Assembly (NCBI GenBank): GCA_963812915.1 | Contig: CAWEXB010000011.1 | Span: 124,001-188,000 of the forward strand | Origin: JACVRW01 sp963812915 | GTDB taxonomy: Bacteria; Actinomycetota; Thermoleophilia; Solirubrobacterales; Thermoleophilaceae | DNA: 64,000 bases | Direction of reading: 5' to 3' | Shown: in pieces, positions 15,289 through 24,360 of the stretch | Numbering within the stretch: the first letter of the stretch is position 1 | How the letters are laid out: the number at the start of each line of letters is the position of its first letter | Made by a program: the position numbers and the translations under genes | The notes under the pieces: generated by a model | What the model was told of the DNA's origin: nothing | Database searches by the model: none | Seen by the model: only the letters and a program-made list of their open reading frames with translations

Positions 15289-16098
15289 TCAGTGCGGATC
15301 GTGTTGATCGAAGGTGTCGAGCAGCTGCCGCATCCCGGCGGGATCCCGGGCACAGAAGGCGCGCGAGCGCATCGCCAGGTCGAGCGTCTCGCCGCCCGGG
15401 AACGCCACGGAGCCACCCGCCTCGCGCACCAGGAGCTGGCCCGCGGCCGCGTCCACGGAGCGGACCTCACGCAGGGAGACCATCGCGTCGAGGCGGCCGG
15501 CGGCTACGAGGCACATGCTCACGGCGACCGAGCCGAGGACCCGTAGGCGCCGGGCGCCGGTGGCGGCTATCGCATTCGCCGCGGCGGCGACGAGCCGCGG
15601 GCGCGCGGTCTCCAGGCCGAGCACCTCGAGCGGGCCGGGCTCGAGCGGCGCAAGCGGCCGGTCGTCGGACCACGCCCCCTCGCCCCGTACGGCCCACCAT
15701 TCCCGCGGCCGGTCCAGCTCGGCGACGTAGCCGAGCTCGACGTCGCCCATGCGGGGGCCGCCCGCCACGGCTATCGAGACGCAGGCGGAGGGCAGGCCGC
15801 GCTTAGCGTTGAGCGAGCCGTCGATCGGGTCGACCACCACGCGGACCGGGCCGCCGCCCGAGAGCTCGAGCTCGCCGCGCTCCTCCGTGACCACCGTCAG
15901 CGGGATTCCGAGCGTCTGCAGCTCCGCGAGAATGGCTTCCTCGGCAGCCCGGTCGATCACCAGCGTGGTATCGCCGCCCTCGCCCCGGCCGGTCTCGAGA
16001 GCGCGTTCCGCGGTCGTCTCGAAGCCCGCGACGGCCTCGCGGGCGGCACGCGCCGCGCGGCGACAGGAACCGAGCCAGTCGGCGTCGGGAAGCCCCAT
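15289..16098 (-). CDS. Inositol monophosphatase-family protein
   Basis: A 269-residue Mg-dependent sugar or inositol phosphatase (IMPase/FBPase/CysQ superfamily). TEERGE gives the metal-binding Glu, and VVDPIDGSLNAKRGLP is the DPIDG(T/S) signature. The C-terminal SVDAAAGQLLVREAGG replaces the usual WDxAAG with VDAAAG, retaining the Asp metal ligand. Substrates in the family include myo-inositol phosphates, histidinol phosphate and PAP, and cannot be separated here. It lies just upstream of a HAD phosphatase gene on the same strand and is divergent from the helicase-nuclease gene across 23 bp. Confidence 0.87.
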   Translation of the reverse strand: MGLPDADWLGSCRRAARAAREAVAGFETTAERALETGRGEGGDTTLVIDRAAEEAILAELQTLGIPLTVVTEERGELELSGGGPVRVVVDPIDGSLNAKRGLPSACVSIAVAGGPRMGDVELGYVAELDRPREWWAVRGEGAWSDDRPLAPLEPGPLEVLGLETARPRLVAAAANAIAATGARRLRVLGSVAVSMCLVAAGRLDAMVSLREVRSVDAAAGQLLVREAGGSVAFPGGETLDLAMRSRAFCARDPAGMRQLLDTFDQHDPH

Positions 16099-16121
16099 GC
16101 AGCGGCGTATCCTAGGCGGGG

Positions 16122-19100
16122 ATGCCCGGAGCCCTCGACGGCCTGAACCGTTCGCAGCAGGCCGCCGTCTCTCACCCCGGCGGCCCTCTCCTCGTTGTCG
16201 CCGGCGCAGGCACCGGCAAGACCCGAACGCTCACCCGCCGCTTCGCGTGGCTGGTCGAGCAGGGAGTCCCCGCCGACGCCGTACTCGCCCTCACCTTCTC
16301 CTCTCCCGCGGCGTCGGAGATGCGCGAGCGGCTCGAAGAGCTCCTCGAAGACCCCTACGAGGAGCTGCACGTCGCGACCTTCCACGCGTTCTGCACGCGC
16401 CTGCTCCAGGACGAGGCGCTCGAGGCGGGCGTCGATCCGTTTCTGTCGCCGGTGACCCCGGCCGACCGCCTGGCCCTGCTGCTCGAGCGACTCGACGACC
16501 TGACGCTCCGCCACCACGAGACCCGGGGGAATCCAGCGCCGCTGCTCGCGAGCTTCGTCTCCCGCATCGACCGCCTGAAGGACGAGATGGTGTCCGCCGC
16601 GGACTACCGTCGCCACGCCGAGCGACTCGCCGCCGCCCCGGACGGGGACGCGGCGCGAGCTCACGCCGAGCGCGAGCTCGAGTTCGCCCGCCTCTACGAG
16701 GACCACGACCGCCTTCTGTCGGAGCGCGGCGCGCTCGATTTCGGCGACCTCATCGTGCGCGCCTTCCGCCTGCTCCACGAGTGTCCTCATGTGCGTGAGC
16801 GGATCGCACGCCGCTACCGCCACGTGCTCGTCGACGAGTACCAGGACACGAACTTCGCGCAGGGGATGCTGCTGCGGCTGCTGGTCGAGGAGCACCGCAA
16901 CGTGACCGTGGTGGGCGACGACGACCAGGCCATCTATCGCTTCCGCGGCGCCTCGCAGAAGAACATCGTCGACTTCCGGCGGGAGTTTCCGGACGCCGAG
17001 CTGGTGCGGCTCGAGCGCAACTACCGCAGCGGCCGGCGAATCCTGGAGGCGGCCGCGGCCGTGGTGGCGCCATCGCCCGAGCGGATCGAGAAGAAGCTCA
17101 AGGGGGTGAGCGGCGGCCGCGTTCGGTTCTGGCGCTGCCGCTCCGAGCGAGCGCAGGCCCAGGCAGTCGCCGCCGAGGCCGAGCAGCTGATCGGCGCCGG
17201 CGTGGCGCCGAACGAGATCTGCGTGCTGGTGCGGTCGGTCAAGAACGAGGGTCCGGTCCTGGCGTCGGCGCTCGAGGAGCGGGCGGTGCCCGCCCGCACC
17301 CGCGGGGCGGCCGCGTACTTCCAGCGCGCCGAGGTGCGCGACGTGCTCGCGTGGCTGCGAGCCCTGGCCGATCCGAACGACTCGGGCGCGGTGGTGCGGG
17401 CACTCAGCCGGCCTCCCGTGGAGCTGCGCTCGGTCGACGTTGCGCGCCTCACTCAGCTCGCCCGCCGGCGAAAGCTCGACATGCCCTCGGCGGTGGCGGC
17501 GGCGCTCGAGGGACCGCAGCTGTCCGAGGAGGGTCGCGACCGGGCGCGGGTCTTCCTGCGCCTCTATCGCTCCGCCTGCACCGCCTTCGAGGACCGCCGC
17601 CCCGACGCCTTCGTGCTCCGCCTGATCGAGCGCATCGGACTTCGCCGCCAGCAGGTGTTCGCCACCCACGCCGACACCGTCGAACGGCTGCGCAACATCG
17701 CCAAGCTGCCCGAGCTCGCGACGGCGTACATGCACCGAGAGCCGCAGGCCACCGCGCGCGACTTCACCCGCTACCTCGCGGCCGTGGCGGAGTCGGGGCT
17801 GCGTGAGGAAGAGGCCGTCGGGACGCCGTCCGCGCCCGCCGTGCAGGTGATGACGATGCACGCCGCCAAGGGGCTCGAGTTCGACCACGTCTTCGTGGTC
17901 GGCCTCTCCGCCGCGCGCATGCCGGGGCCGTTTCGCCCGCAGCCCGATGGGGTTCCCGACGAGCTGCTCAAGGAGAGCGTTCCCGGCGGGGGCGCGCGCG
18001 AGGCGGCCGAGGCGGAGATGCGGCGCCTGCTGCATGTGGCCATGACCCGCGCCCGCAAGGGCCTGGTGCTGGCGTGGGCGGAGGCGGCGGCGCCCGGCAT
18101 CACTCCGCGGCCGTCGCCGTTCTACGAGGAGGCGAGGGCGGCGGTCGGGGTCGAGGAGGAGGTGATCGAGGAGGAGCTCTTCGGGCCGGCGGAGGGCCTC
18201 CACTCCACGTTCCGGATCATGCGCGACGAGCTGCTCGACACGGTCGCGCGGGTGGGAGGACGGCTCGGGGAAATGCGGCTCGACACGTACCTCGACGTCG
18301 ACCAGGCGGTGTCGCGCTACCTGGAGCTGATCAAGGTGGCCGCCCTGATCGAGCGCGTCAAGGAGGGACAGTCGCTCGAGGCTGCGCTGCCCGCCGTGAA
18401 CGAGATCCTCGTCCAGTGCGCGACCCCGGAGCAGCGCGAGATCCTCGAGCAGTCCGCCCTCGACGCCTGGCTGCGCGACAGCGAGCGCGACCCGGCAAGG
18501 CGCCCGGCCGCGGCGCAGAACGGCTCCGAGCCCTCGCTTGATCCGTTCATCCCCCGCCGCGGGCGCGGCCTCATGCTGTCCGCCTCCGACATCGACACCT
18601 ACCGGATCTGTCCACTCAAGTACAAGTTCGCGCGCGTCTTCCGGATCCCCCAGGAGCCGACGATCCACCAGCGCTTCGGGATCGTGCTGCACCAGGTGCT
18701 GGAGCGCTTTCACTCACAGGGTGGCGGTCCCCTCTCGGCGCTGATGGACCTGTTCGAGGCCTCCTGGCGGCGTTCGGGTTTCGGCGACTCCGACGACGAG
18801 CGGCAGTTCCGCGAGCGCGCCGTGGAAGCGCTCGAGCGCTACTGGCGCCAGGATCGCGAGTCCGAGGCCGAGCCCGTCTGGTTCGAGCGCAGCTTCGCTT
18901 TCCGGCTGGGGCCGCACCTGCTGCGAGGCCGCGTCGACCGCGTGGACCGCCGTCCGGACGGCAGCTACGAGCTGATCGACTACAAGACCGGCAAGTCGAA
19001 GACCGAGGAGGAGCTGCACGAAGACGTGCAGCTCTCGCTCTACCAGATGGGCGCCCGCGAGTCATGGCGGCTCGAGACCTCGGCCCAGAGCTACCTCTAC

Positions 19101-19277
19101 GTGCTCACCGGCGAGAAGGTGCCGGTTGAGCACTCCGACGAGGAGCTCGAGCGGGTGAAGTCCACGGTCGCGGGCATCGCCGGCGGGATCCTCAAGCAGG
19201 ACTTCGAGCCGAAGCCCTCGGCCGAGGTCTGCCGCCTCTGCGACTACCGGATCATCTGTCCGGCGGCTGAGAAGTAG
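16122..19277 (+). CDS. UvrD/Rep-type helicase fused to a RecB-like Fe-S nuclease (AdnA/AdnB-like)
   Basis: A 1051-residue protein with a complete SF1A helicase and a C-terminal nuclease. Helicase motifs are Walker A GAGTGKT (28-34), DEYQDT (238-243), VGDDDQAIYRFRGAS, LERNYRSG, VMTMHAAKGLEFDHV and LLHVAMTRARKG. The PD-(D/E)xK core follows, with IVLHQVLERFH, LIDYKTGK (Asp953, Lys955) and the QLSLYQ helix. Cys830 and the terminal Cys1037, Cys1040 and Cys1046 match the Fe-S clasp of AddB, AdnAB and Cas4 nucleases. This is the build of one subunit of an end-resecting machine. In mycobacteria two such proteins are adjacent; here no partner is nearby. All catalytic residues appear intact. Confidence 0.93.
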   Translation: MPGALDGLNRSQQAAVSHPGGPLLVVAGAGTGKTRTLTRRFAWLVEQGVPADAVLALTFSSPAASEMRERLEELLEDPYEELHVATFHAFCTRLLQDEALEAGVDPFLSPVTPADRLALLLERLDDLTLRHHETRGNPAPLLASFVSRIDRLKDEMVSAADYRRHAERLAAAPDGDAARAHAERELEFARLYEDHDRLLSERGALDFGDLIVRAFRLLHECPHVRERIARRYRHVLVDEYQDTNFAQGMLLRLLVEEHRNVTVVGDDDQAIYRFRGASQKNIVDFRREFPDAELVRLERNYRSGRRILEAAAAVVAPSPERIEKKLKGVSGGRVRFWRCRSERAQAQAVAAEAEQLIGAGVAPNEICVLVRSVKNEGPVLASALEERAVPARTRGAAAYFQRAEVRDVLAWLRALADPNDSGAVVRALSRPPVELRSVDVARLTQLARRRKLDMPSAVAAALEGPQLSEEGRDRARVFLRLYRSACTAFEDRRPDAFVLRLIERIGLRRQQVFATHADTVERLRNIAKLPELATAYMHREPQATARDFTRYLAAVAESGLREEEAVGTPSAPAVQVMTMHAAKGLEFDHVFVVGLSAARMPGPFRPQPDGVPDELLKESVPGGGAREAAEAEMRRLLHVAMTRARKGLVLAWAEAAAPGITPRPSPFYEEARAAVGVEEEVIEEELFGPAEGLHSTFRIMRDELLDTVARVGGRLGEMRLDTYLDVDQAVSRYLELIKVAALIERVKEGQSLEAALPAVNEILVQCATPEQREILEQSALDAWLRDSERDPARRPAAAQNGSEPSLDPFIPRRGRGLMLSASDIDTYRICPLKYKFARVFRIPQEPTIHQRFGIVLHQVLERFHSQGGGPLSALMDLFEASWRRSGFGDSDDERQFRERAVEALERYWRQDRESEAEPVWFERSFAFRLGPHLLRGRVDRVDRRPDGSYELIDYKTGKSKTEEELHEDVQLSLYQMGARESWRLETSAQSYLYVLTGEKVPVEHSDEELERVKSTVAGIAGGILKQDFEPKPSAEVCRLCDYRIICPAAEK

Positions 19278-20160
19278 GGCCCGGCTCGTCCGGACCTCGC
19301 TGCTGGCGCAGGAAGCGTTGAAAGTCGCGCGCGATCGTGTCGGCCGAGGGGAGGCTCTGCTCCGATGGCGGATTCTCCGCCTGGACCTCGTCCATGGCCG
19401 TCTCGAGCCGCTCCACGAACGCCTTCACCTCAGGGTCGCTCGCGACGGCCGCGCTCACCTGGCGCTCGTAGTCCTCGGCGGCGGATTCCAGCTCCGCGGC
19501 ATCCACGGCCACGCCGGCGGTTCCCTCGAACGCCCGCACCAGCGCCAACGCCACCTTGGGATTGGGGGACGCCGCGACGTAGTGCGGCACCGACGCCCAC
19601 AGGCTGGCGGCAGGCAGCCCCGCGGCGGCACAGCCGTGCTGGAGGACGCCGACGATGCCGGTCGGCCCCTCGTAGCGGGTGCGCTCGAAACCGAGTCGCT
19701 CCACCAGGGACAGGTCCGAGGCGAAGCTGCTGACCGCCACCGGCCGACTGTGCGGAACGTCGGCGAGCAGCGCTCCGAGGGTGATCACCATCTGCACCTG
19801 AAGCGCGCGCGCGGTCGTCACCACGTTCTCGGTGAAGCGCCGCCAGCGAAGGGACGGCTCCGTGCCCTGAAGCAGCACGAGGTCGCTGTCCGCGCCCGGC
19901 ACCACCGCGACCGAAACGGTGTTGTCCGGCCAGTCGATCTCGCGTGAGCGGCCCTCGGTCAGCCGCACGGTCGGCCGGACGGCGGTGAAGTCGTAGTACT
20001 CCTCGGGGTCGATGCTGGCGACGTCGGAGGCATCGAAGGAGCCGCGGATGAACGACACCGCGGCGGACGCCGCCTCGCCGGCGTCGTTCCAGCCCTTGAA
20101 TGCGCAGACCATTACCGGGTCGCGCAGCTTGGGTCGGTCCGACCAGATCACGTCGCTCAT
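19252..20160 (-). CDS. PAC2-family (proteasome assembly chaperone-like) protein
   Basis: A 302-residue PAC2-family protein. In eukaryotes PAC2 helps assemble the proteasome; in actinobacteria the role is unproven. Evidence is VMVCAFKGWNDAGEAAS at the N-terminus, DPEEYYDFTAVRPTVRL, the VITLGALLADVPHSRPV core and VPHYVAASPNPKVALAL, all typical. ATG 20160 (MSDVIWSDRP) is preferred over the start three codons earlier. The C-terminal tail is Pro/Gln-rich. The gene overlaps the helicase-nuclease gene by 26 bp tail to tail and is divergent from the YhaM-like gene across about 33 bp. Confidence 0.88.
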   Translation of the reverse strand: MSDVIWSDRPKLRDPVMVCAFKGWNDAGEAASAAVSFIRGSFDASDVASIDPEEYYDFTAVRPTVRLTEGRSREIDWPDNTVSVAVVPGADSDLVLLQGTEPSLRWRRFTENVVTTARALQVQMVITLGALLADVPHSRPVAVSSFASDLSLVERLGFERTRYEGPTGIVGVLQHGCAAAGLPAASLWASVPHYVAASPNPKVALALVRAFEGTAGVAVDAAELESAAEDYERQVSAAVASDPEVKAFVERLETAMDEVQAENPPSEQSLPSADTIARDFQRFLRQQRGPDEPGPTSQPPDR

Positions 20161-20193
20161 CGCATTCACCGTACCCGACGCGCCACGGCGTCA

Positions 20194-21132
20194 GTGCCCG
20201 AATCGCCGGCGCTGTCCGATCGGGCGGTCACGATTGGGCGCGTGGCCACACTCGCGAAGCAGCGGACGGCGATTGCCGAGCTGCGCGCCGGCGGGGAGGT
20301 CGAGGGGGTGTTCGCCTGCACTCGGAAGGACCGCCTCACCGCCAAGAGCGGCGCCCCCTACCTCGCCGTCGAGCTGCGCGACCGCACGGGCGCGATCCAG
20401 GCGCGCGCGTTCCGCGACGCCGACTTCCTGGCCGGTCAGTTCGAGCGCGGCGATCTGGTCTGGGTGGCCGGTCGGGTCGAGCGCTTCCGGGACGAGCTCC
20501 AGGTGGAGCTGCGCACGATCCGCCGCGCCGATTCCGCCGGCGCCGACCCCGCCGAGTTCCTGCCCGTCGCCTATCGCGATCTCGACGAGCTCGACGGGTT
20601 TCTCGAGCATTTGGCGCGTGAGGTCTACGACCCGGACCTGCGCGCGCTCCTCGACTCGTTCCTGGGCGACGCGAGCTTCCGCGTCGAGCTCCGCCGTGCT
20701 CCCTGCACCCGCTCCGGCCATCACGCCTACCTCGGCGGCCTGCTCGAGCACACGGTCGCCGTGGGTACGCTCGCGCTCGAGGCCTGCTCCCTCCACCCGC
20801 GCCTGAACTCCGACCTGCTTCTCTGCGCTGCGATCCTGCACGACCTGGGCAAGACGCGCGAGTTCGACCTCGGCGCCGAGATCGCGCTCAGCGAGGCCGG
20901 TGCCCTGGTGGGTCACCTCGTCCTCGGCCAGCAGCTCGTCTCGGAGCGGGCGCACCGGCTCGAGGCCTTTCCCCACGAGAAGCTCCACGCCGTCGCGCAC
21001 TGCCTCCTGGCCCACCACGGGCCCGACGCGCTGACCGGCAAGCGCTTCCGGTCGCCGGAGGCGCTGGCCCTCTATCGCCTCAACGCCGTCGACGCCGCGG
21101 TCAAGGGGGCGCTCGAGCACGGCTTGACGTAA
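20194..21132 (+). CDS. YhaM-like 3'-5' exonuclease (OB-fold plus HD domain)
   Basis: A 312-residue protein with the two-part YhaM layout. An N-terminal OB-fold (about residues 35-115, LAVELRDRTGAIQARAF) is followed by an HD phosphohydrolase domain with GLLEHTVAV, the metal pair AAILHDLGKT and the conserved GHLVLG and LLAHHG histidines. YhaM-type enzymes trim short RNA or DNA from the 3' end, and some act on cyclic dinucleotide products. GTG 20194 is the start, in the short gap after the divergent PAC2 gene. It ends 10 bp before the amidohydrolase gene. Confidence 0.85.
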   Translation: MPESPALSDRAVTIGRVATLAKQRTAIAELRAGGEVEGVFACTRKDRLTAKSGAPYLAVELRDRTGAIQARAFRDADFLAGQFERGDLVWVAGRVERFRDELQVELRTIRRADSAGADPAEFLPVAYRDLDELDGFLEHLAREVYDPDLRALLDSFLGDASFRVELRRAPCTRSGHHAYLGGLLEHTVAVGTLALEACSLHPRLNSDLLLCAAILHDLGKTREFDLGAEIALSEAGALVGHLVLGQQLVSERAHRLEAFPHEKLHAVAHCLLAHHGPDALTGKRFRSPEALALYRLNAVDAAVKGALEHGLT

Positions 21133-21142
21133 CGTCAGCGCC

Positions 21143-22318
21143 GTGTTCCCCGACCGCGGCATCCTCGTCTGGCTCGAGCGCCTGCGAGAGGAGGTGCCGG
21201 GCATCGAGCCACTCGACGCGCACACCCACCTCGGCGCGAATGACCCCGACGGCTACCGCTGCACGCGTCAAGAGCTGGTGGAGTCACTGGAGCGTCTCGA
21301 CGGCCGGGCGATCGTGTTCGCCATGCAGGAGCCGGACGGCTATCCCGCCGCGAACGACATGATTCTCGATGCGACCGCGGCCGCCGACGGGCGCCTCTTC
21401 CCCTTCTGCCGGCTGGACCCGCACGACAACCCGCTCGCCGAGGCCCGCCGCTGCCTCGAGGCGGGCGCCCGCGGAATCAAGCTGCACCCGCGGGCCGAGG
21501 GCTTCACGCTCGACCACCCGGCGCTTCGGGATGTGTTCGCCCTGGCGGACGAGGAGAGGCTGCCGGTGCTCTGCCACGCCGGCCGCGGCATTCCGGCTCT
21601 CGGCCGCGACGCGGTCGACGCCTGCGGACGCCACCCGGGGATGCGGCTGATCCTCGCCCACGCCGGCATATCCGACCTCGCCTGGATCTGGCGCGCGGCC
21701 CAGAACTACCCGAACCTCTACTTCGACACGTCCTGGTGGTTGCCGAGCGACCTCCAGACGGTGTTCGCGCTCGTGCCGCCAGGACAGATCCTGATGGCGA
21801 GCGACGCTCCCTACTCGCCTCCCGCCTTCGGAGCCACGATGACGATGCGGCATGCCCTCCAGATCGGGCTGGAGCCGGATCAGGTTCGCGCGGTTTTGGG
21901 TGGCCAGGCCGCCCGGCTGCTGGCGCGAGAGGAGCCACTCGACCTCGGTCCCGCAATCGGCACCGAGCGCATCTCGCGCGACCCACTGCTCGAGCGGGTC
22001 CACTCCTATCTGCTGAGCGCCGTCGGTCAGATGCTCGGCGGGCTGGATCCCGCGGAGATGCTCGCCCTGGCGAAGCTCGCGTGCGAGGTGGGCAACGACG
22101 CGCCCCAGGCCCCCGTCTGCCGCATGATCCTCGCACTGATCGAGGAGCAGTCCAGCTACACCCCGGATCCCGATCGCGATCCGCGACGGCGCCTCACTCC
22201 CGGCGTGCAACTCATCGTCGCCGCCGCGGGGGTCGCGCGCACACCGGACGTGACGCTGCCGCCGGCGCCGCGGGACGCCGACGTGGCCGAGCGGGTCCGC
22301 GGCGAGCTCTCGGAGTAG
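21143..22318 (+). CDS. Amidohydrolase 2 family TIM-barrel metal hydrolase
   Basis: A 391-residue metal-dependent hydrolase of the amidohydrolase-2 (ACMSD/TatD-like) type. Metal ligands are the HxH of LDAHTHLG, His in IKLHPRAEGF, HAGISDLAW and the Asp of LMASDAPYSPP. A C-terminal helical extension of about 120 residues beyond the barrel is unusual for the short family members and has no recognised motif. It probably shares a transcript with the YhaM-like gene. Family members hydrolyse or decarboxylate cyclic and aromatic acids; the substrate here cannot be read. It ends 6 bp from the convergent sigma-factor stop. Confidence 0.85.
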   Translation: MFPDRGILVWLERLREEVPGIEPLDAHTHLGANDPDGYRCTRQELVESLERLDGRAIVFAMQEPDGYPAANDMILDATAAADGRLFPFCRLDPHDNPLAEARRCLEAGARGIKLHPRAEGFTLDHPALRDVFALADEERLPVLCHAGRGIPALGRDAVDACGRHPGMRLILAHAGISDLAWIWRAAQNYPNLYFDTSWWLPSDLQTVFALVPPGQILMASDAPYSPPAFGATMTMRHALQIGLEPDQVRAVLGGQAARLLAREEPLDLGPAIGTERISRDPLLERVHSYLLSAVGQMLGGLDPAEMLALAKLACEVGNDAPQAPVCRMILALIEEQSSYTPDPDRDPRRRLTPGVQLIVAAAGVARTPDVTLPPAPRDADVAERVRGELSE

Positions 22319-22324
22319 GAGCGT

Positions 22325-23392
22325 TCAGGCGACTTCGCGGAGGGCCTCGAGCTCGCGCCGAGTGGCGAGCCGCTTGAGCGCCTTCGACTCGAGCTGGCGT
22401 ACGCGCTCGGCCGACAGGCCGAGCCGGCGCCCGGTCTCTCGGAGCGGCTGGGGATCGTCGCCGTTGATCCCATAGCGGAGACGGATCACGTTGCGCTCCG
22501 GTTCCGGCAGCTCCTCGATCGTGCGCCGCAGGAGCTGCTCGCTCAGGCTCACCTCGACCTCCTCGTCCACCGGAGGCGCGCCGCCCTCCAGCAGATCGCC
22601 GAGCGCCGTCTCGCCCTCCTCGCCCACGGGACGATCGAGGCTCGTGACGGTGCGTGCCGCGTCGCGGACCTCCTCGACCTGCGGCAGCGGGAGCTCGGCC
22701 AACCTGGCGATCTCCTCGTCGCTCGGGTCGCGGCCGAGCTTCGCCAGCAGCTCGCGCTCGGCGCGGGCGATCTTGCGCTCGCGCTGGCCGATGTGCACGG
22801 GAATGCGGATCGTGCGCGCCTTGTTCGCCAGTCCGCGCTGGATCGCCTGGCGGATCCAGAAGGTCGCGTAAGTGGAGAACTTGTAGCCCTTGCGCCAATC
22901 GAACTTCTCGGCGGCGCGGATCAGGCCGAAGATGCCCTCCTGGATGAGATCGAGCAGCGACAGCTCCTGGCCCTGGTACTTCTTCGCGATCGAGACGACC
23001 AGGCGCAGGTTCGAGTTGATCATCCGCTCCTTCGCCTCGAGGTCGCCCTGCTCGATCCGCTTCGCCAGCTCGACCTCCTCCACCGCCGTCAGGAGCGGGT
23101 AGCGGCGTATCTCGTTGAGGAAGAGCTGGAGCGCGTCCGTGGTCGCTGCTGCCAGCTCGCCGTTGCGGAACGTCGTCGGCTCGACGCCCGAGCGACCGCA
23201 GTCATCCGAGAGGTCGATGCCATGGCTCTCGATGTAGGCCTCGAGCACGTCGACGTCGGCGTCCGAAAGGTCGAGGGCCTGCCCCAGCTCGTGGAGCTCG
23301 GACAGGTGTACGCACCCGCGCTCTTCTCCGCGGGCCAGCATGGCGGCCACCTCCGGCCTGGACGTGACATCTGCCGCGGCCACGTTCCCCAT
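22325..23392 (-). CDS. RNA polymerase sigma-70 factor, RpoD/HrdB-like
   Basis: A 355-residue group 1 or 2 sigma factor. Region 1.2 is DALQLFLNEIRRYPLLTAVEE. Region 2 has NLRLVVSIAKKYQG, LLDLIQEGIFGLIRAAEKF and TYATFWIRQAIQRGL for -10 recognition. Region 3 is RTIRIPVHI onward, and region 4.2 is ETGRRLGLSAERVRQLES for -35 recognition. It lacks a long acidic region 1.1, so it is shorter than most primary sigmas. ATG 23392 is preferred over upstream codons because it lies one base after the stop of the SigB-type gene, making them a tight pair. Whether it is the primary or an alternative HrdB-like factor is not decidable here. Confidence 0.9.
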   Translation of the reverse strand: MGNVAAADVTSRPEVAAMLARGEERGCVHLSELHELGQALDLSDADVDVLEAYIESHGIDLSDDCGRSGVEPTTFRNGELAAATTDALQLFLNEIRRYPLLTAVEEVELAKRIEQGDLEAKERMINSNLRLVVSIAKKYQGQELSLLDLIQEGIFGLIRAAEKFDWRKGYKFSTYATFWIRQAIQRGLANKARTIRIPVHIGQRERKIARAERELLAKLGRDPSDEEIARLAELPLPQVEEVRDAARTVTSLDRPVGEEGETALGDLLEGGAPPVDEEVEVSLSEQLLRRTIEELPEPERNVIRLRYGINGDDPQPLRETGRRLGLSAERVRQLESKALKRLATRRELEALREVA

Positions 23393-23393
23393 G

Positions 23394-24191
23394 CTACGCC
23401 GCCGCGGCACCGGCCGCCGATAGGCGGTCGAGCGATCGCCGGAGCAGCCGGGAGACGTGCATCTGAGAGACACCCACGCGCTCGGCGATCTCGGCCTGGG
23501 TCATATCGTGCTCGAAGCGGAGCTCGAGAATCGCCCGCTCGCGCGTTGGGAGCGCCTCGAGCGTTCCCCGGAGCGTCTCACCGATCTCGACGAGCTCGTA
23601 TCCGTGCTCGTCGGCTCCCAGGGAGTCGGCGTAGGTCCAGCCGCCGTCGTCGGCGCTCGTAGCCCGCGGCGCATCGAGCGAAGTGGCCTCATATGCGGTA
23701 GCCGCCTCCATCGCCTCCAGTACGTCCTCCACCGACGCGCCGACGGCGGCGGCGAGGTCGCGCGGCCGAGGCGAGTGGCCCAGCCTCGCAGGCAGGGCGC
23801 CGAGCGCATCGGTGACCTTCATCACGAGCTCCTGCGTCGCCCGCGGCACGTGCACCGCCCAGCCCTTGTCGCGGAAGTGGCGCTTGAGCTCGCCGAGCAT
23901 GGTCGGCACCGCGTAGCGGGTGAAGCTGCCCCCTCGCAGTGGGTCATAGCGATCCACCGCCTTCAGCAGGCCGACACAAGCGACCTGAACCAGATCCTCC
24001 TGCGACTCGCCGGCATGCCGGTAACGCGACGCGAGCTGACGCGCCAGCGACATGAAGCGCAGCACCAACTCCTCGCGGGCCTCGAGGTCGCCCTCGTCGT
24101 GGTATCGCAGGAGCAGCCCTTCGTCCGTGACCTTCCGCGGCGCCGGCGATTGGGCCTCAATCGGACCCTCCGCCAGAGCGGCAGTAGCCAT
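23394..24191 (-). CDS. sigB: SigB/SigF-type (group 3) sigma factor
   Basis: A 265-residue general-stress or sporulation-type sigma factor. Region 2 has LASRYRHAGESQEDLVQVACVGLLKAVDRYDP and FTRYAVPTMLGELKRHFRDKGW, the latter diagnostic of the SigB/SigF/SigG branch. The HVPRATQEL linker and region 4 (AILELRFEHDMTQAEIAERVG) complete it. ATG 24191 follows GAGGAGGTG with a 9-nt spacer. Upstream lies a promoter of the type this sigma is expected to use, suggesting autoregulation. A STAS antagonist gene lies upstream on the same strand; no anti-sigma kinase is adjacent, although one is encoded near 62 kb. Confidence 0.92.
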   Translation of the reverse strand: MATAALAEGPIEAQSPAPRKVTDEGLLLRYHDEGDLEAREELVLRFMSLARQLASRYRHAGESQEDLVQVACVGLLKAVDRYDPLRGGSFTRYAVPTMLGELKRHFRDKGWAVHVPRATQELVMKVTDALGALPARLGHSPRPRDLAAAVGASVEDVLEAMEAATAYEATSLDAPRATSADDGGWTYADSLGADEHGYELVEIGETLRGTLEALPTRERAILELRFEHDMTQAEIAERVGVSQMHVSRLLRRSLDRLSAAGAAAA

Positions 24192-24293
24192 GCCGTAGAG
24201 CACCTCCTCGCAGTTAAATTGGCTGCGGGAAGTCGGCTTCCCGGACCGCCGTGCGGACGGGAAGGCGTCCCTCGAACCAACCTGCCTCAAATA

Positions 24294-24318
24294 TCACCCT
24301 TTCGGGCAGGGATGAAAC
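24294..24318 (-). promoter_or_regulatory. SigB-type promoter upstream of sigB
   Basis: On the minus strand GTTT (24318-24315), a 15-nt spacer and GGGTGA (24299-24294) fit the GTTT-N14-16-GGGTAT form of SigB/SigF promoters, with GTTT and GGGT perfect. The predicted start point leaves an untranslated leader of roughly 90 nt before the SigB ATG. Position and match suggest positive autoregulation. Confidence 0.55.
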
Positions 24319-24360
24319 TTGTGGGTCAGCCTTGCGCCGGCCCCGGCGCGCAGATCCGTG

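Noticed and set aside
15957..18713. A 918-codon open frame antisense to the helicase-nuclease gene
   Set aside because: It is His/Arg/Glu-rich low-complexity translation with no motif, and the sense strand encodes a fully conserved protein. Long antisense frames are expected at this GC content.
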